17,486 nucleotides of DNA from Thermoflavifilum sp. Its GTDB lineage: Bacteria; Bacteroidota; Bacteroidia; Chitinophagales; Chitinophagaceae. This document shows, piece after piece, positions 1-7,600 of the stretch. How positions within the stretch are numbered: the stretch's first letter is position 1; each line of letters begins with the position of its first letter. The translations under genes and the position numbers were made by a program. The stretch is taken from assembly GCA_019683625.1 (NCBI GenBank), contig JADGHY010000014.1, forward strand, positions 1-17,486, given 5' to 3'. The notes under the pieces were generated by a model. It saw only the letters and a program-made list of their open reading frames with translations, had not been told where the DNA came from and did no database searches.

Positions 1-1272
1 CTTTTCCTTCCACCAGTGCTGCAACTGCTTGCGCAGTTCCTGTTCACGAGGATTAGGTCCTGGCGTGTAAAAGCGTTTGCCTTTAAGCGGGTCGGGTAAA
101 TATTCCTGATCCACAAAATGGTCGGTAAAATGATGGGCATACTGATAGCCTTCGCCGTAATGGAGCTTGCGCATGAGTCCGGTAGGCGCATTGCGCAGGT
201 GCAGCGGCACGGGGAGTGGGCCATATTGATCCACAGCATCCAGCGCCTGCTGAATAGCTTCGTAGGCTGCATTGCTTTTGGGAGAGCAAGCCAGGTAGAT
301 GGCACATTGGGAGAGGATGAGACTGGCTTCAGGATAGCCAATGACACTTACCGCCTGAAAGGTGCTGGTAGCCAGCAGCAGCGCATTCGGATTGGCATTG
401 CCAATATCTTCTGCAGCTAAGATCACCATTCGGCGGGCGATGAATTGCACATCCTCTCCTCCGGCAATCATGCGCGCCAGCCAATATACCGCAGCATTGG
501 GGTCGCTGCCCCGGATAGATTTGATAAAAGCAGAAATAATATCGTAATGCTGTTCTCCTTGTTTGTCGTATAAGGCTACCTGTTTTTGGGCCACCTTCAT
601 CACCAATTCGTCGGTGATGACCAGTTTTTGCCCGGCAGGTTGGGTGGCCAGCAAGCTATCAACGGCCAGTTCCAGCAGGTTCAGCAGCCGGCGGGCATCG
701 CCTCCCGAGAGCCGCAGCAGGGCTGCCGTCTCCCCAAGCTCAATAGGCAGGCTGCTAAGCCAGGCATCTTGCCGCAAGGCTCTGTGGGCAATCTCGAGCA
801 GGTCAGCGTCTTTTAGTGGATAAAGCACATACACCATACATCGGGAAAGCAGGGCAGCATTCACTTCAAAAGAGGGATTCTCTGTAGTAGCCCCTATCAG
901 GGTGAGCACACCCTTTTCCACCGCTCCCAACAGGGCATCCTGCTGGGCCTTGTTGAACCGATGGATTTCATCAATAAACAGCACAGCCCCGCCCTGCTTT
1001 TCAGCTTTTTCGATGATTGTTCTCACCTCCTTTACTCCAGAGGAGATCGCGCTGAGGGCATAGAAAGGCTTACCCAGCTGAGTAGCAATCACTTGGGCTA
1101 TGGTGGTCTTGCCCACTCCTGGCGGGCCCCAAAAGATCAGAGAGGGCAGATTTTGCTGCCGGAGCGCCTGGCGCAGGCCTGAGTCGGGTGCAGTAAGATG
1201 AGGTTGGCCCACCAATTCATCGAAATGGCGGGGGCGCATGCGTTCTGCCAGCGGTACGGGATGGCTATCCAT
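1..1272 (-). CDS. rarA: Replication-associated recombination protein RarA/MgsA (AAA+ ATPase), 3' end cut by window edge
   Basis: AAA+ ATPase of the clamp-loader-like RarA/MgsA/WRNIP1 family, which acts at stalled replication forks. From the ATG at 1272 the frame stays open for 424 codons to the window edge. Visible: Walker A GPPGVGKTT (about residues 49-57), Walker B LFIDEIHRF (98-106), sensor 1 around GATTENPSF (127-135), a candidate arginine finger in LLSRC (R144), and GGDARRLLNLLE in the sensor 2 position. The C-terminal half carries the family's tetramerisation-type sequence (IKSIRGSDPNAAVYWLARM, AAEDIG). The family is usually about 420-450 residues, so only a few residues should be missing. 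The gene lies 60 bases after the aspS stop on the same strand with no promoter seen between, so it is probably cotranscribed. An in-frame TTG five codons upstream is an alternative start. Confidence 0.95.
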   Translation of the reverse strand, partial: MDSHPVPLAERMRPRHFDELVGQPHLTAPDSGLRQALRQQNLPSLIFWGPPGVGKTTIAQVIATQLGKPFYALSAISSGVKEVRTIIEKAEKQGGAVLFIDEIHRFNKAQQDALLGAVEKGVLTLIGATTENPSFEVNAALLSRCMVYVLYPLKDADLLEIAHRALRQDAWLSSLPIELGETAALLRLSGGDARRLLNLLELAVDSLLATQPAGQKLVITDELVMKVAQKQVALYDKQGEQHYDIISAFIKSIRGSDPNAAVYWLARMIAGGEDVQFIARRMVILAAEDIGNANPNALLLATSTFQAVSVIGYPEASLILSQCAIYLACSPKSNAAYEAIQQALDAVDQYGPLPVPLHLRNAPTGLMRKLHYGEGYQYAHHFTDHFVDQEYLPDPLKGKRFYTPGPNPREQELRKQLQHWWKEK

Positions 1273-1332
1273 AGGGAGAGTTTCCCGCAAGTTAAGTTGC
1301 CCACACGAGTCTTGCGGCTGTTTTCGTGCGGA

Positions 1333-3156
1333 TTATTTCCGCAGGCAAATATGAAGTTCTTTCAACTGGGCTTCATCTAAAGGTGAGGGTGCATCGAGCA
1401 TCATATCGCGTCCGGCATTATTTTTCGGAAAAGCAATGAAATCGCGGATGGTATCGCTTCCCCCCAGGATGGCACATAACCGGTCAAATCCAAAAGCTAT
1501 GCCTCCATGCGGCGGGGCACCATATTCAAAAGCGCCCAGGAGGAAACCAAACTTTTGACGGGCTTCTTCGGCAGAAAGGCCAAGGGCTGCAAACATTTTC
1601 TCCTGCAGATCGCGCCGGAAGATACGAATGGAACCACCACCCACCTCTTGTCCGTTAATCACCATATCGTATGCGTTGGCTTTGATTTGTGCGAAGGGAT
1701 GATCCTGATAATCGGTGCCGGGAGGAATAATCGGGCTATGATTAATCATCAGGGGGATATGTTCGGGTTTAGGAGCGGTGAACGGGTGATGGCGTGCCAC
1801 CCATCGGCCGGCACTACCTGGCAAGGCGTCTTCCTCGCTGTATTCAAACAATGGAAAATCTACAACCCACAGAGGCTTAAACACTTCCCTGCTGCGCAGG
1901 CCCAGCCGGCTGCCCATTTCCAGCCTAAGCTCTGCAGCAGCCTTACGGGTTTTATCTTCCCTGCCAGCCAGTAACAATATCAGATCACCCGGTTGCGCCC
2001 CGCAAAACTGCTGGATCTGTTGAAGCAGCTGCTGAGAAAGATATTTGTCGGCCGAGCTTTTTAACAAGCCATCCGGCTGATAGCGAACGTATAGCAGGCC
2101 CTGCATGCCAATCTGGGGGCGTTTCACCCACGCCGTCAGCTCGTCTAACTGTTTGCGGGTATATCCGGCTGCATCGGGAACCACCAGAGCCAGGATGGTT
2201 TCGGCCTGATCGAACACAGCAAAACCCGTGTGGGCAATGCCTTCACAATAGCTTGTGTTGCGCACCTTCAGGTTGTGCAATGGCATGTCAAAGCGCAGGT
2301 CGGGCTTGTCATTGCCATATCTCCACATGGCCTCATCCCAGCTCATCCGCGGAAAAGGGTCTGGTAGGGCAATGCCGGCCACCTTGCGAAAAACATATCG
2401 CATCATGCCCTCAAAAACCTGCAATACATCTTCCTGGGTCACAAAGCTCATCTCACAGTCGATTTGCGTAAATTCCGGCTGGCGATCGGCGCGCAAGTCC
2501 TCATCCCGAAAGCAACGCACAAGCTGGTAATACCGATCGAAACCGCTTACCATGAGCAATTGCTTGAAGGTTTGCGGTGATTGCGGGAGGGCATAAAACT
2601 GATGAGGATTCATGCGCGAGGGCACCACAAAGTCGCGGGCTCCTTCGGGAGTGGATTTGATGAGAAAAGGCGTTTCAATTTCCACAAAACCCTGTTGATC
2701 TAAATATTCCCGTACGGCCCGGCTGGCCTGATAACGAAGCAACAGATTGCGTTGCAGCGAAGGCCGGCGCAGATCCAGAAAACGATATTTCATCCGCAAA
2801 TCTTCCCCGCCATCAGTCTCTTCTTCGATCGTAAAGGGAGGCGTTTTAGCCGGATTTAATACTTCATAATGCTGTACCACCAGTTCAATATCACCCGTAG
2901 GAAGCTGGGGATTTTTGCTGCTGCGTTCCACCACCTTGCCCGATACCTGAATCACGTATTCCCGGTTGATGGGCTGCGCATCAAGCTGGGCATTCAGCTT
3001 TTCCTGAAATACCAATTGGGTAATACCATAGCGATCCCGCAGATCTACAAAAGTCATTTTCCCAAATTTTCGGATGCGTTGTACCCAGCCTGCCAGCATC
3101 ACCTCTTTGCCTGCATCCGACAGGCGTAACTCCCCACAGGTGTGTGTACGATACAT
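1333..3156 (-). CDS. aspS: Aspartyl-tRNA synthetase
   Basis: Class II aminoacyl-tRNA synthetase that charges tRNA-Asp in the cytoplasm; 607 residues, usual for the bacterial type. An N-terminal OB-fold anticodon-binding domain (about 1-105) includes GWVQRIRKFGKMTFVDLRD. The catalytic core has motif 2 FRDEDLRADRQPEFTQID (216-233) and motif 3 GGIAFGFDRL (551-560, R559). A GAD-type insertion lies between them, and HHPFTAPK and NAYDMVINGQEVGGGS are also family blocks. At the position linked to discriminating versus non-discriminating charging (Leu30 in E. coli, His31 in the relaxed Pseudomonas enzyme) this protein has Phe31, so its tRNA-Asn behaviour cannot be read off. The ATG at 3156 begins MYRTHTCGELRLS, the standard N terminus. 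It has its own -7 box and probably heads an aspS-rarA unit. Confidence 0.98.
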   Translation of the reverse strand: MYRTHTCGELRLSDAGKEVMLAGWVQRIRKFGKMTFVDLRDRYGITQLVFQEKLNAQLDAQPINREYVIQVSGKVVERSSKNPQLPTGDIELVVQHYEVLNPAKTPPFTIEEETDGGEDLRMKYRFLDLRRPSLQRNLLLRYQASRAVREYLDQQGFVEIETPFLIKSTPEGARDFVVPSRMNPHQFYALPQSPQTFKQLLMVSGFDRYYQLVRCFRDEDLRADRQPEFTQIDCEMSFVTQEDVLQVFEGMMRYVFRKVAGIALPDPFPRMSWDEAMWRYGNDKPDLRFDMPLHNLKVRNTSYCEGIAHTGFAVFDQAETILALVVPDAAGYTRKQLDELTAWVKRPQIGMQGLLYVRYQPDGLLKSSADKYLSQQLLQQIQQFCGAQPGDLILLLAGREDKTRKAAAELRLEMGSRLGLRSREVFKPLWVVDFPLFEYSEEDALPGSAGRWVARHHPFTAPKPEHIPLMINHSPIIPPGTDYQDHPFAQIKANAYDMVINGQEVGGGSIRIFRRDLQEKMFAALGLSAEEARQKFGFLLGAFEYGAPPHGGIAFGFDRLCAILGGSDTIRDFIAFPKNNAGRDMMLDAPSPLDEAQLKELHICLRK

Positions 3157-3181
3157 AGAGAAAATTTTTGTGATAAGGGCA

Positions 3182-3189
3182 CAAATATA
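3182..3189 (-). promoter_or_regulatory. Bacteroidota -7 box (TATATTTG) upstream of aspS
   Basis: Exact match to TAnnTTTG on the minus strand, 25 bases before the aspS ATG. No clear TTG was found at the expected -33 spacing. The box separates aspS from the di-heme gene that ends 98 bases upstream, suggesting aspS does not depend on readthrough from the envelope operon. Confidence 0.55.
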
Positions 3190-3254
3190 GGAAAGCGCTG
3201 CCGATACCCTGTTTGAAAAACCAGGCCTTCGGATAAAACAGTGCGAAGCAAAAC

Positions 3255-4637
3255 TCAGAGGGATTGTAAAAAGGCAATTACAGCCTGGCGTTGGGCTGCC
3301 GTAAGCTGCATGAAGCGGTTTTTAGCTGCCTCGGCTTCGCCACCATGCCATAAAATGGCTTCTTCCAATGTACGCGCCCGGCCATCGTGGAGATAATAAG
3401 GCATGCCATTGGTTTTGGGAAACAGACCGATACCCCACAGAGGAGCCGTGCGCCAGTCCTGCCCTCCGGCCCGGTAGTCAGGCCGGCCGTCGGCCAGTGC
3501 TGGCCCCATATCGTGCAGCAGCAAGTCTGTATAAGGATGAATGCGCTGATGGCTGAGTGCCGGAAAATGCACATCCGTAGCCGTATATAAAGTGGGAAGA
3601 TGGCATTTGGCACAACCGATCTGGTTAAACAATTGCTCACCCATTTTTACTTCCGGGCGGGTAACGTCTCTGCGGGCAGGAACAGCAAGCGTTTCCACAT
3701 AAAATTTTACGGCATTTAACAGGCTATCCGGCAATTCCGGATCATCGGCCAGATGATCGTCCTGGGGTTGACCGGCAACGCTTTCGTCGGGGAAAACAGC
3801 ATTGGTGACGCCCATATCCTGCTGAAAAGCACCGGCCACCTGCACAAGCAAACTGCCCACATTGGCTTTCAGACCAAAACGCCCGATAACCTGCTGACCG
3901 GAAACCGGATCATATACATAATTGGGACGGCCCTTAATACCATCCCGATCTGCATCTTCTGGGTCGGCATGTGCCAGTATTTCTGCTTCCGGCACGCGGG
4001 CCAGCAACCCTACGCCAAACACCGGCGGAGCCATCCGCGGGGAAAACAACACATGATCGGGCAGGGGGCGATAAGATTGGCTGATGGTATATGTCGGTAC
4101 ATGCAAACTCACCGTGCTTCCATCAGGGTATTGCACCAGGCTATCCCGATACTGCACGGAAATTTTTGCTTCGGGCTGAGTGCCCAAGATGCTGCGGTCT
4201 TGAATCTGCAACCCGAACCCCGGCACCGGAACCGGCCCTCCGTGCGAATCCTGACCGGGGATACTCACCCGCATCAACATGGAAGAATTGACTTCCCCAA
4301 AACTTGGCGTACCCTTACCATCATTATGATGACAGGATATGCAGGAAACATTGTTGAAAACGGGCCCCAATCCCGGAAATAAAGGGGCTGGAGCGGCTAC
4401 AAAATTTTGCTCAAAAACTTGATCCCCTTTCTCATGTACATGACTGTCCCAGGCGGAAAGGCCAGGAATGGGATGGCTGAACGACTGTGAGCTCAGGTCA
4501 AATACGGTGGCCATACCACCCGACAAACGCGGATCAAAATCTTCTTCCGGAAACAAACCCGGCTTGGTACACAAAATGCCCAGACAGGTGAATAGGAGTA
4601 AGCATCCTATCACAAACCATTGCTTGCCGATCTTCAT
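3255..4637 (-). CDS. Di-heme c-type cytochrome of the DUF1111/COG3488 (di-haem oxidoreductase, putative peroxidase) family
   Basis: 460 residues with an N-terminal hydrophobic export signal (residues 7-22). Two CxxCH heme c sites are visible: CISCH (99-103), followed by HNDGKGTP, and CAKCH (342-346). Between them is the family's Asp-rich DPEDADRDG stretch (225-233), possibly a calcium or structural site. The C terminus (HDGRARTLEEAILWHGGEA to the end) is typical of COG3488. Heme attachment requires a periplasmic or outer-envelope location. C18 and C23 near the signal are possible lipidation sites, but neither fits a good lipobox. Family members are called thiol oxidoreductases or peroxidases without firm biochemistry. 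It is the last gene of the four-gene operon, 12 bases after the imelysin stop. COG3488 genes often sit next to imelysins, which supports a shared role. Confidence 0.9.
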   Translation of the reverse strand: MKIGKQWFVIGCLLLFTCLGILCTKPGLFPEEDFDPRLSGGMATVFDLSSQSFSHPIPGLSAWDSHVHEKGDQVFEQNFVAAPAPLFPGLGPVFNNVSCISCHHNDGKGTPSFGEVNSSMLMRVSIPGQDSHGGPVPVPGFGLQIQDRSILGTQPEAKISVQYRDSLVQYPDGSTVSLHVPTYTISQSYRPLPDHVLFSPRMAPPVFGVGLLARVPEAEILAHADPEDADRDGIKGRPNYVYDPVSGQQVIGRFGLKANVGSLLVQVAGAFQQDMGVTNAVFPDESVAGQPQDDHLADDPELPDSLLNAVKFYVETLAVPARRDVTRPEVKMGEQLFNQIGCAKCHLPTLYTATDVHFPALSHQRIHPYTDLLLHDMGPALADGRPDYRAGGQDWRTAPLWGIGLFPKTNGMPYYLHDGRARTLEEAILWHGGEAEAAKNRFMQLTAAQRQAVIAFLQSL

Positions 4638-4649
4638 ATCTGCTTAAGA

Positions 4650-5738
4650 TTAGTCTTTCACATATTGCTGCCAGTAGTCCTGCAAAGCTCCGCTAAGCGT
4701 GCTTTCCAAGTTGGCCAATGCTTCCATGGCATTGGAAAGTTGGGTGCGTTGCAGGTAAATGGCCTGCTCAAAGGGCAGGCTCACCTGCTGCAAGGATTGG
4801 ATGGCGGCGGTGAATTGCCGGCGGATCTGGTTGTCGAGCGCTACATTGTGCAAGGCTACCAGATCGGTAAGTCCCTTCCCGTCTACACCCGCATAATCGC
4901 CCAGGTACACCTGCTGGGCGCCCACAATATTATTCGCAAAGTCTTGCATGGAATTGTGGGAAAAAGGTGATTCGGTGATTAAAGAATCACGCCTGGTGAA
5001 CGGTTCAGCTATTTTACCATTGCCCACCTCATCACAAATGCCCGCCACGGCGCCGGTGATGGCCTGGATAGCTTCCAGGCGCGACCGGTAACGGGGACTG
5101 CCCTGACCTGCTTGTTGAATGATTGCGGCAAAATTTCCACCCTCGGGAATCCAGCTCTGGTACAACTGTGAGGTATTTTGTACCACATCGGCTGCCAGGG
5201 CGGAGAGATATTGCTTTTGCCTTTCGGTAAAATCGGCAGCCCTCTTGTTGCCATCTTTTCCCCATAGCAAATATTCCACCGGGTGAAAGCCTCTTAGCGA
5301 AAGATCCAGCTGCTGAATGGTTTGCACAGTTAGCGGTTCATTGCTGGCCAGAAGAGAATCCATTTGCACGTAATCCACCGGCCAGGTGTCCATTCTGGGG
5401 TCGTATTCATTGTCTTCCACGGGGCCTAATAAGAAGCCCTCACATTGTTCCCAGGTTTGCCTTAACTGCCGCCAGCAGAGGCGGGCTTGTTCCAGCAACG
5501 GGTCGGAAGGAGTCTGGATAAAGGCTTCTATGCTTTGCTGCAGCGAATCAGCCCTTGCCTGCAGGAGTGCATATTGCGGAATAGCCACCACCTGCACGAA
5601 ATCGTCTAACACTTGCTGTTCCAATGCCTGTTGGTTCAGGGGATTCACCTGGTCTTCCTTTTTGCAGGCAAACAGGCTAAGCGAACAGAGTATGATGCAA
5701 AACAGGACATTCCTGATAGTGTGATGTGAGTGTGTCAT
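4650..5738 (-). CDS. Imelysin family (peptidase M75 / IrpA-like) lipoprotein
   Basis: Imelysin-family protein of 362 residues from the ATG at 5738. An in-frame upstream start at 5789 would overlap the Rieske gene and put 17 unlikely residues before the signal sequence, so it was rejected. The N terminus MTHSHHTIRNVLFC leads to SLSLFAC (C25) followed by KKED, a type II signal peptide with lipid anchor. The signature GxHxxE is present as GFHPVE (150-155), followed by YLLWGKDG. The rest is mostly helical, as expected for the two four-helix-bundle domains. Imelysins are iron-regulated or iron-linked envelope proteins in several bacteria. Protease activity was claimed for some members but is doubtful for most, and the ligand is unknown. 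It lies between the Rieske and di-heme genes in one unit. Confidence 0.92.
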   Translation of the reverse strand: MTHSHHTIRNVLFCIILCSLSLFACKKEDQVNPLNQQALEQQVLDDFVQVVAIPQYALLQARADSLQQSIEAFIQTPSDPLLEQARLCWRQLRQTWEQCEGFLLGPVEDNEYDPRMDTWPVDYVQMDSLLASNEPLTVQTIQQLDLSLRGFHPVEYLLWGKDGNKRAADFTERQKQYLSALAADVVQNTSQLYQSWIPEGGNFAAIIQQAGQGSPRYRSRLEAIQAITGAVAGICDEVGNGKIAEPFTRRDSLITESPFSHNSMQDFANNIVGAQQVYLGDYAGVDGKGLTDLVALHNVALDNQIRRQFTAAIQSLQQVSLPFEQAIYLQRTQLSNAMEALANLESTLSGALQDYWQQYVKD

Positions 5739-5770
5739 AACTACTGTGTTTACATGAAACCATTGAATGA

Positions 5771-6217
5771 TTAGGATTCCAGCATCCAATCCTGCAACCC
5801 AATGTGCAGGATACCTTGCCGATCGGGCTGAGCAGGCAAATGGATCAAAGGTTGTTGGGCCGGGCCCTGAATCACATTGCCCTGGCTATCGAAACGGCTG
5901 CCATGCAGCGGACAATAAAAGCTGTTGCCCGTAAGGGTCACGGGATTACGCGCATGGGTGCACATCAACAAAAGGGCCACGTACTGGCCATTCGTCAGGC
6001 GACGGACGGCAATACGATAGCGTACTCCTGGTGCTTCCACTACGTGAAAACGTTCATCTTCCAGTATGCTTTCGGCAAGTTCTACTGCTCTGCCCTGCAT
6101 TTTTGCCTGCAATACCTTGCTTGTCGCGCATGCACTCAGGCTTTCAGCTAGCCAGCCGGCAACCATTGCCCCAAGGCAAATGCTGCAGGATTCCCGGATA
6201 AAATATCGTCTGTTCAT
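5771..6217 (-). CDS. Tat-exported Rieske [2Fe-2S] lipoprotein
   Basis: 148 residues. The N terminus MNRRYFIRES has a twin-arginine motif, followed by a hydrophobic stretch ending in LSAC (C30), a clean lipobox, so a folded Fe-S protein exported by Tat and then lipidated is likely. The Rieske cluster ligands are CTH (C86, H88) and CPLH (C102, H105), followed by GSRFD and GNVIQGPAQQPL, the standard loop and proline segments. The extra cysteine pair that forms the disulfide in cytochrome bc1/b6f Rieske proteins is absent (CTHARNP and CPLH). The cluster is therefore closer to the Rieske-type ferredoxin class, and by family analogy its potential should be lower. It lies 10 bases after the barrel stop and 32 bases before the imelysin ATG. 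It probably passes electrons to or from the di-heme protein (inference). Confidence 0.9.
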   Translation of the reverse strand: MNRRYFIRESCSICLGAMVAGWLAESLSACATSKVLQAKMQGRAVELAESILEDERFHVVEAPGVRYRIAVRRLTNGQYVALLLMCTHARNPVTLTGNSFYCPLHGSRFDSQGNVIQGPAQQPLIHLPAQPDRQGILHIGLQDWMLES

Positions 6218-6227
6218 TTTCGCTTGG

Positions 6228-7484
6228 TTAAAATGAATAACCTATGCCCAGATTTAGAAAACTATTGTTTTGCTGGTAAGGAGGCTCAGCGGGATTGGGA
6301 TTGACAATCAGATCTGGGTTTTGCGGGCCCGTATGCTGCAACCGCACATCTGCTTTAATGACCACATTCGGAATGGGTAAGTAGCCCACACCCACGATGA
6401 GATGAGATTGCCGAAGGGTGCCATCGTAAATGGCATTGGCAGGGATCCGCTGATTAAGGTCGATCCATTCATACCGGGCAAATAGATTTAATTGCTGACG
6501 CTGCAGCCGTTCGCTTAAGGCCTGGGCAAACAGGTTGTAAGCCAATTCCACATAAGCGCCATACATCCCTGAAGCCACATTGTTGGCATAAGCCTTATTG
6601 ACCGCATCGGCGTCAGGGAAGCGAATATAAGCTCCCAGGGCTTTGGCATGGAATCCTGCATACCGGTATTGCAGATCGGCTTCCCCCAGATACATCGGCA
6701 AGGCAAACAAGCCATGAGCCAGGCCTAGGCTATCGGATGCGCGTTTGTTCAAGCCATTTGTTCCGCCCACATAGCCCGAAACCTGGAATTGCCAATTGCC
6801 GGTATTTGCACGCAGCGAGGCCGTAACAGCCAGGTTATTGGCCGTTGCATCTTTGCCCTCAAAACGTCCCTCCCGGATACCGGTGCCATGGCTGAAATCG
6901 GCAGCGTCGAGGCCATTCACCAGGGCCACCGTGTATTGCAAAGGCCATGCGGAGAGGCTTCCATAATAGCCAACCCCCAGTTCACGCCAGGTGGCCGGAA
7001 TCACCAGCTGTTCCACCAGCGGCCTTTCCACGCCATTGTAATTAACCGGCAAATGATCTTCATTCAGCAAGCCAATGCGTGGAATAAACAAGCCGGCCAC
7101 CCAATAATTTTGCGGATGGCGTTTGCTGGAAAATTTCAGATAGGCTTGTTCCATGGCAACTTCCCCACCCTCATCTCCTCCTTCTACCTTGGCATCTTCC
7201 AATTCTAATTCTGAGAAAAATGCAATCTGGTCATTGAACTGATGCCCGACAAACAGTACCGTGCGTACCAGATTCAGGTGCGACACGCCCTGGTCAACAT
7301 CCCGTTGATAGGCCGCTTCGCCATATCCACCTATGATAGTGGACGGCCCCAGACTCAGGCGTCGGTGCAATGAATCCTCACTGGTAAGTGCGGTTTGCTG
7401 CTGAGCTTGTGCAGCATAGTTGCCCAAGCAGCATAGGCTGGCAACGAAAGATGCAACAAGGATAGGTAAAGATCTCCGATTCAT
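6228..7484 (-). CDS. Outer-membrane beta-barrel (porin-like) protein
   Basis: 418 residues. A type I signal peptide ends at AQA|QQQ (about residue 27). The mature part is a run of alternating amphipathic strands rich in Tyr, Phe, Gly and Asn, beginning with IIGGYGEAAYQRD and containing FFSELELEDAKVEGG, and it ends in GIGYSF with the terminal Phe used for barrel insertion by BAM. This suggests a phosphate-selective-porin-like or related monomeric barrel; the substrate cannot be read from sequence. It is the first gene of the operon with Rieske, imelysin and di-heme proteins, so it probably carries the solute, perhaps a metal or chelate, that the other three handle, or anchors them. No strong promoter was found upstream; a one-mismatch -7 box is listed separately. 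Confidence 0.85.
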   Translation of the reverse strand: MNRRSLPILVASFVASLCCLGNYAAQAQQQTALTSEDSLHRRLSLGPSTIIGGYGEAAYQRDVDQGVSHLNLVRTVLFVGHQFNDQIAFFSELELEDAKVEGGDEGGEVAMEQAYLKFSSKRHPQNYWVAGLFIPRIGLLNEDHLPVNYNGVERPLVEQLVIPATWRELGVGYYGSLSAWPLQYTVALVNGLDAADFSHGTGIREGRFEGKDATANNLAVTASLRANTGNWQFQVSGYVGGTNGLNKRASDSLGLAHGLFALPMYLGEADLQYRYAGFHAKALGAYIRFPDADAVNKAYANNVASGMYGAYVELAYNLFAQALSERLQRQQLNLFARYEWIDLNQRIPANAIYDGTLRQSHLIVGVGYLPIPNVVIKADVRLQHTGPQNPDLIVNPNPAEPPYQQNNSFLNLGIGYSF

Positions 7485-7515
7485 CTGGTTTGAATTTAGC
7501 TTTTACAATCAGGCT

Positions 7516-7537
7516 GCAAAACAACGCCTTGACGGCG
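7516..7537 (-). terminator. Weak hairpin with T-rich tail after pyrD
   Basis: On the minus strand, CGCC (7537-7534), loop GTCAA and GGCG (7528-7525) form a 4-bp stem followed by TTGTTTT. The stem is short, so this would be a weak terminator for pyrD at best. The position, between the pyrD stop and the barrel start, is right. Confidence 0.25.
7517..7524 (-). promoter_or_regulatory. Possible weak -7 box (TTGTTTTG) before the barrel operon
   Basis: Minus-strand TTGTTTTG differs from TAnnTTTG at one base and lies 32 bases before the barrel ATG. It is the best candidate in the 116-base gap between pyrD and the barrel gene, but it lacks a -33 TTG and coincides with the tail of a small hairpin. If it is not a promoter, the operon may be read from pyrD or use another sigma factor. 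Confidence 0.2.
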
Positions 7538-7600
7538 CAATCCGCTCGATGAATCGGGAAAAATCATTTACGCAAAACGGAAAATTTGCCGGCTGGGGTT

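Noticed and set aside
1507..1974. 155-codon open frame on the plus strand
   Set aside because: Lies antisense to aspS, has no recognisable domain or promoter, and its composition follows the complement of a well-conserved gene.
3206..3223. CCTGGTTT-TTC-AAACAGG hairpin after the di-heme gene as a terminator
   Set aside because: Stem has a bulge and is AT-rich at the loop, and no T-run follows on either strand; support too thin to call.
3753..4382. 209-codon open frame on the plus strand
   Set aside because: Antisense to the di-heme gene. Its composition mirrors the complement of that gene, and no signal or family motif is present.
5739..5789. Upstream in-frame start for the imelysin gene
   Set aside because: It would overlap the Rieske gene and put 17 residues ahead of a good lipoprotein signal; the ATG at 5738 fits better.
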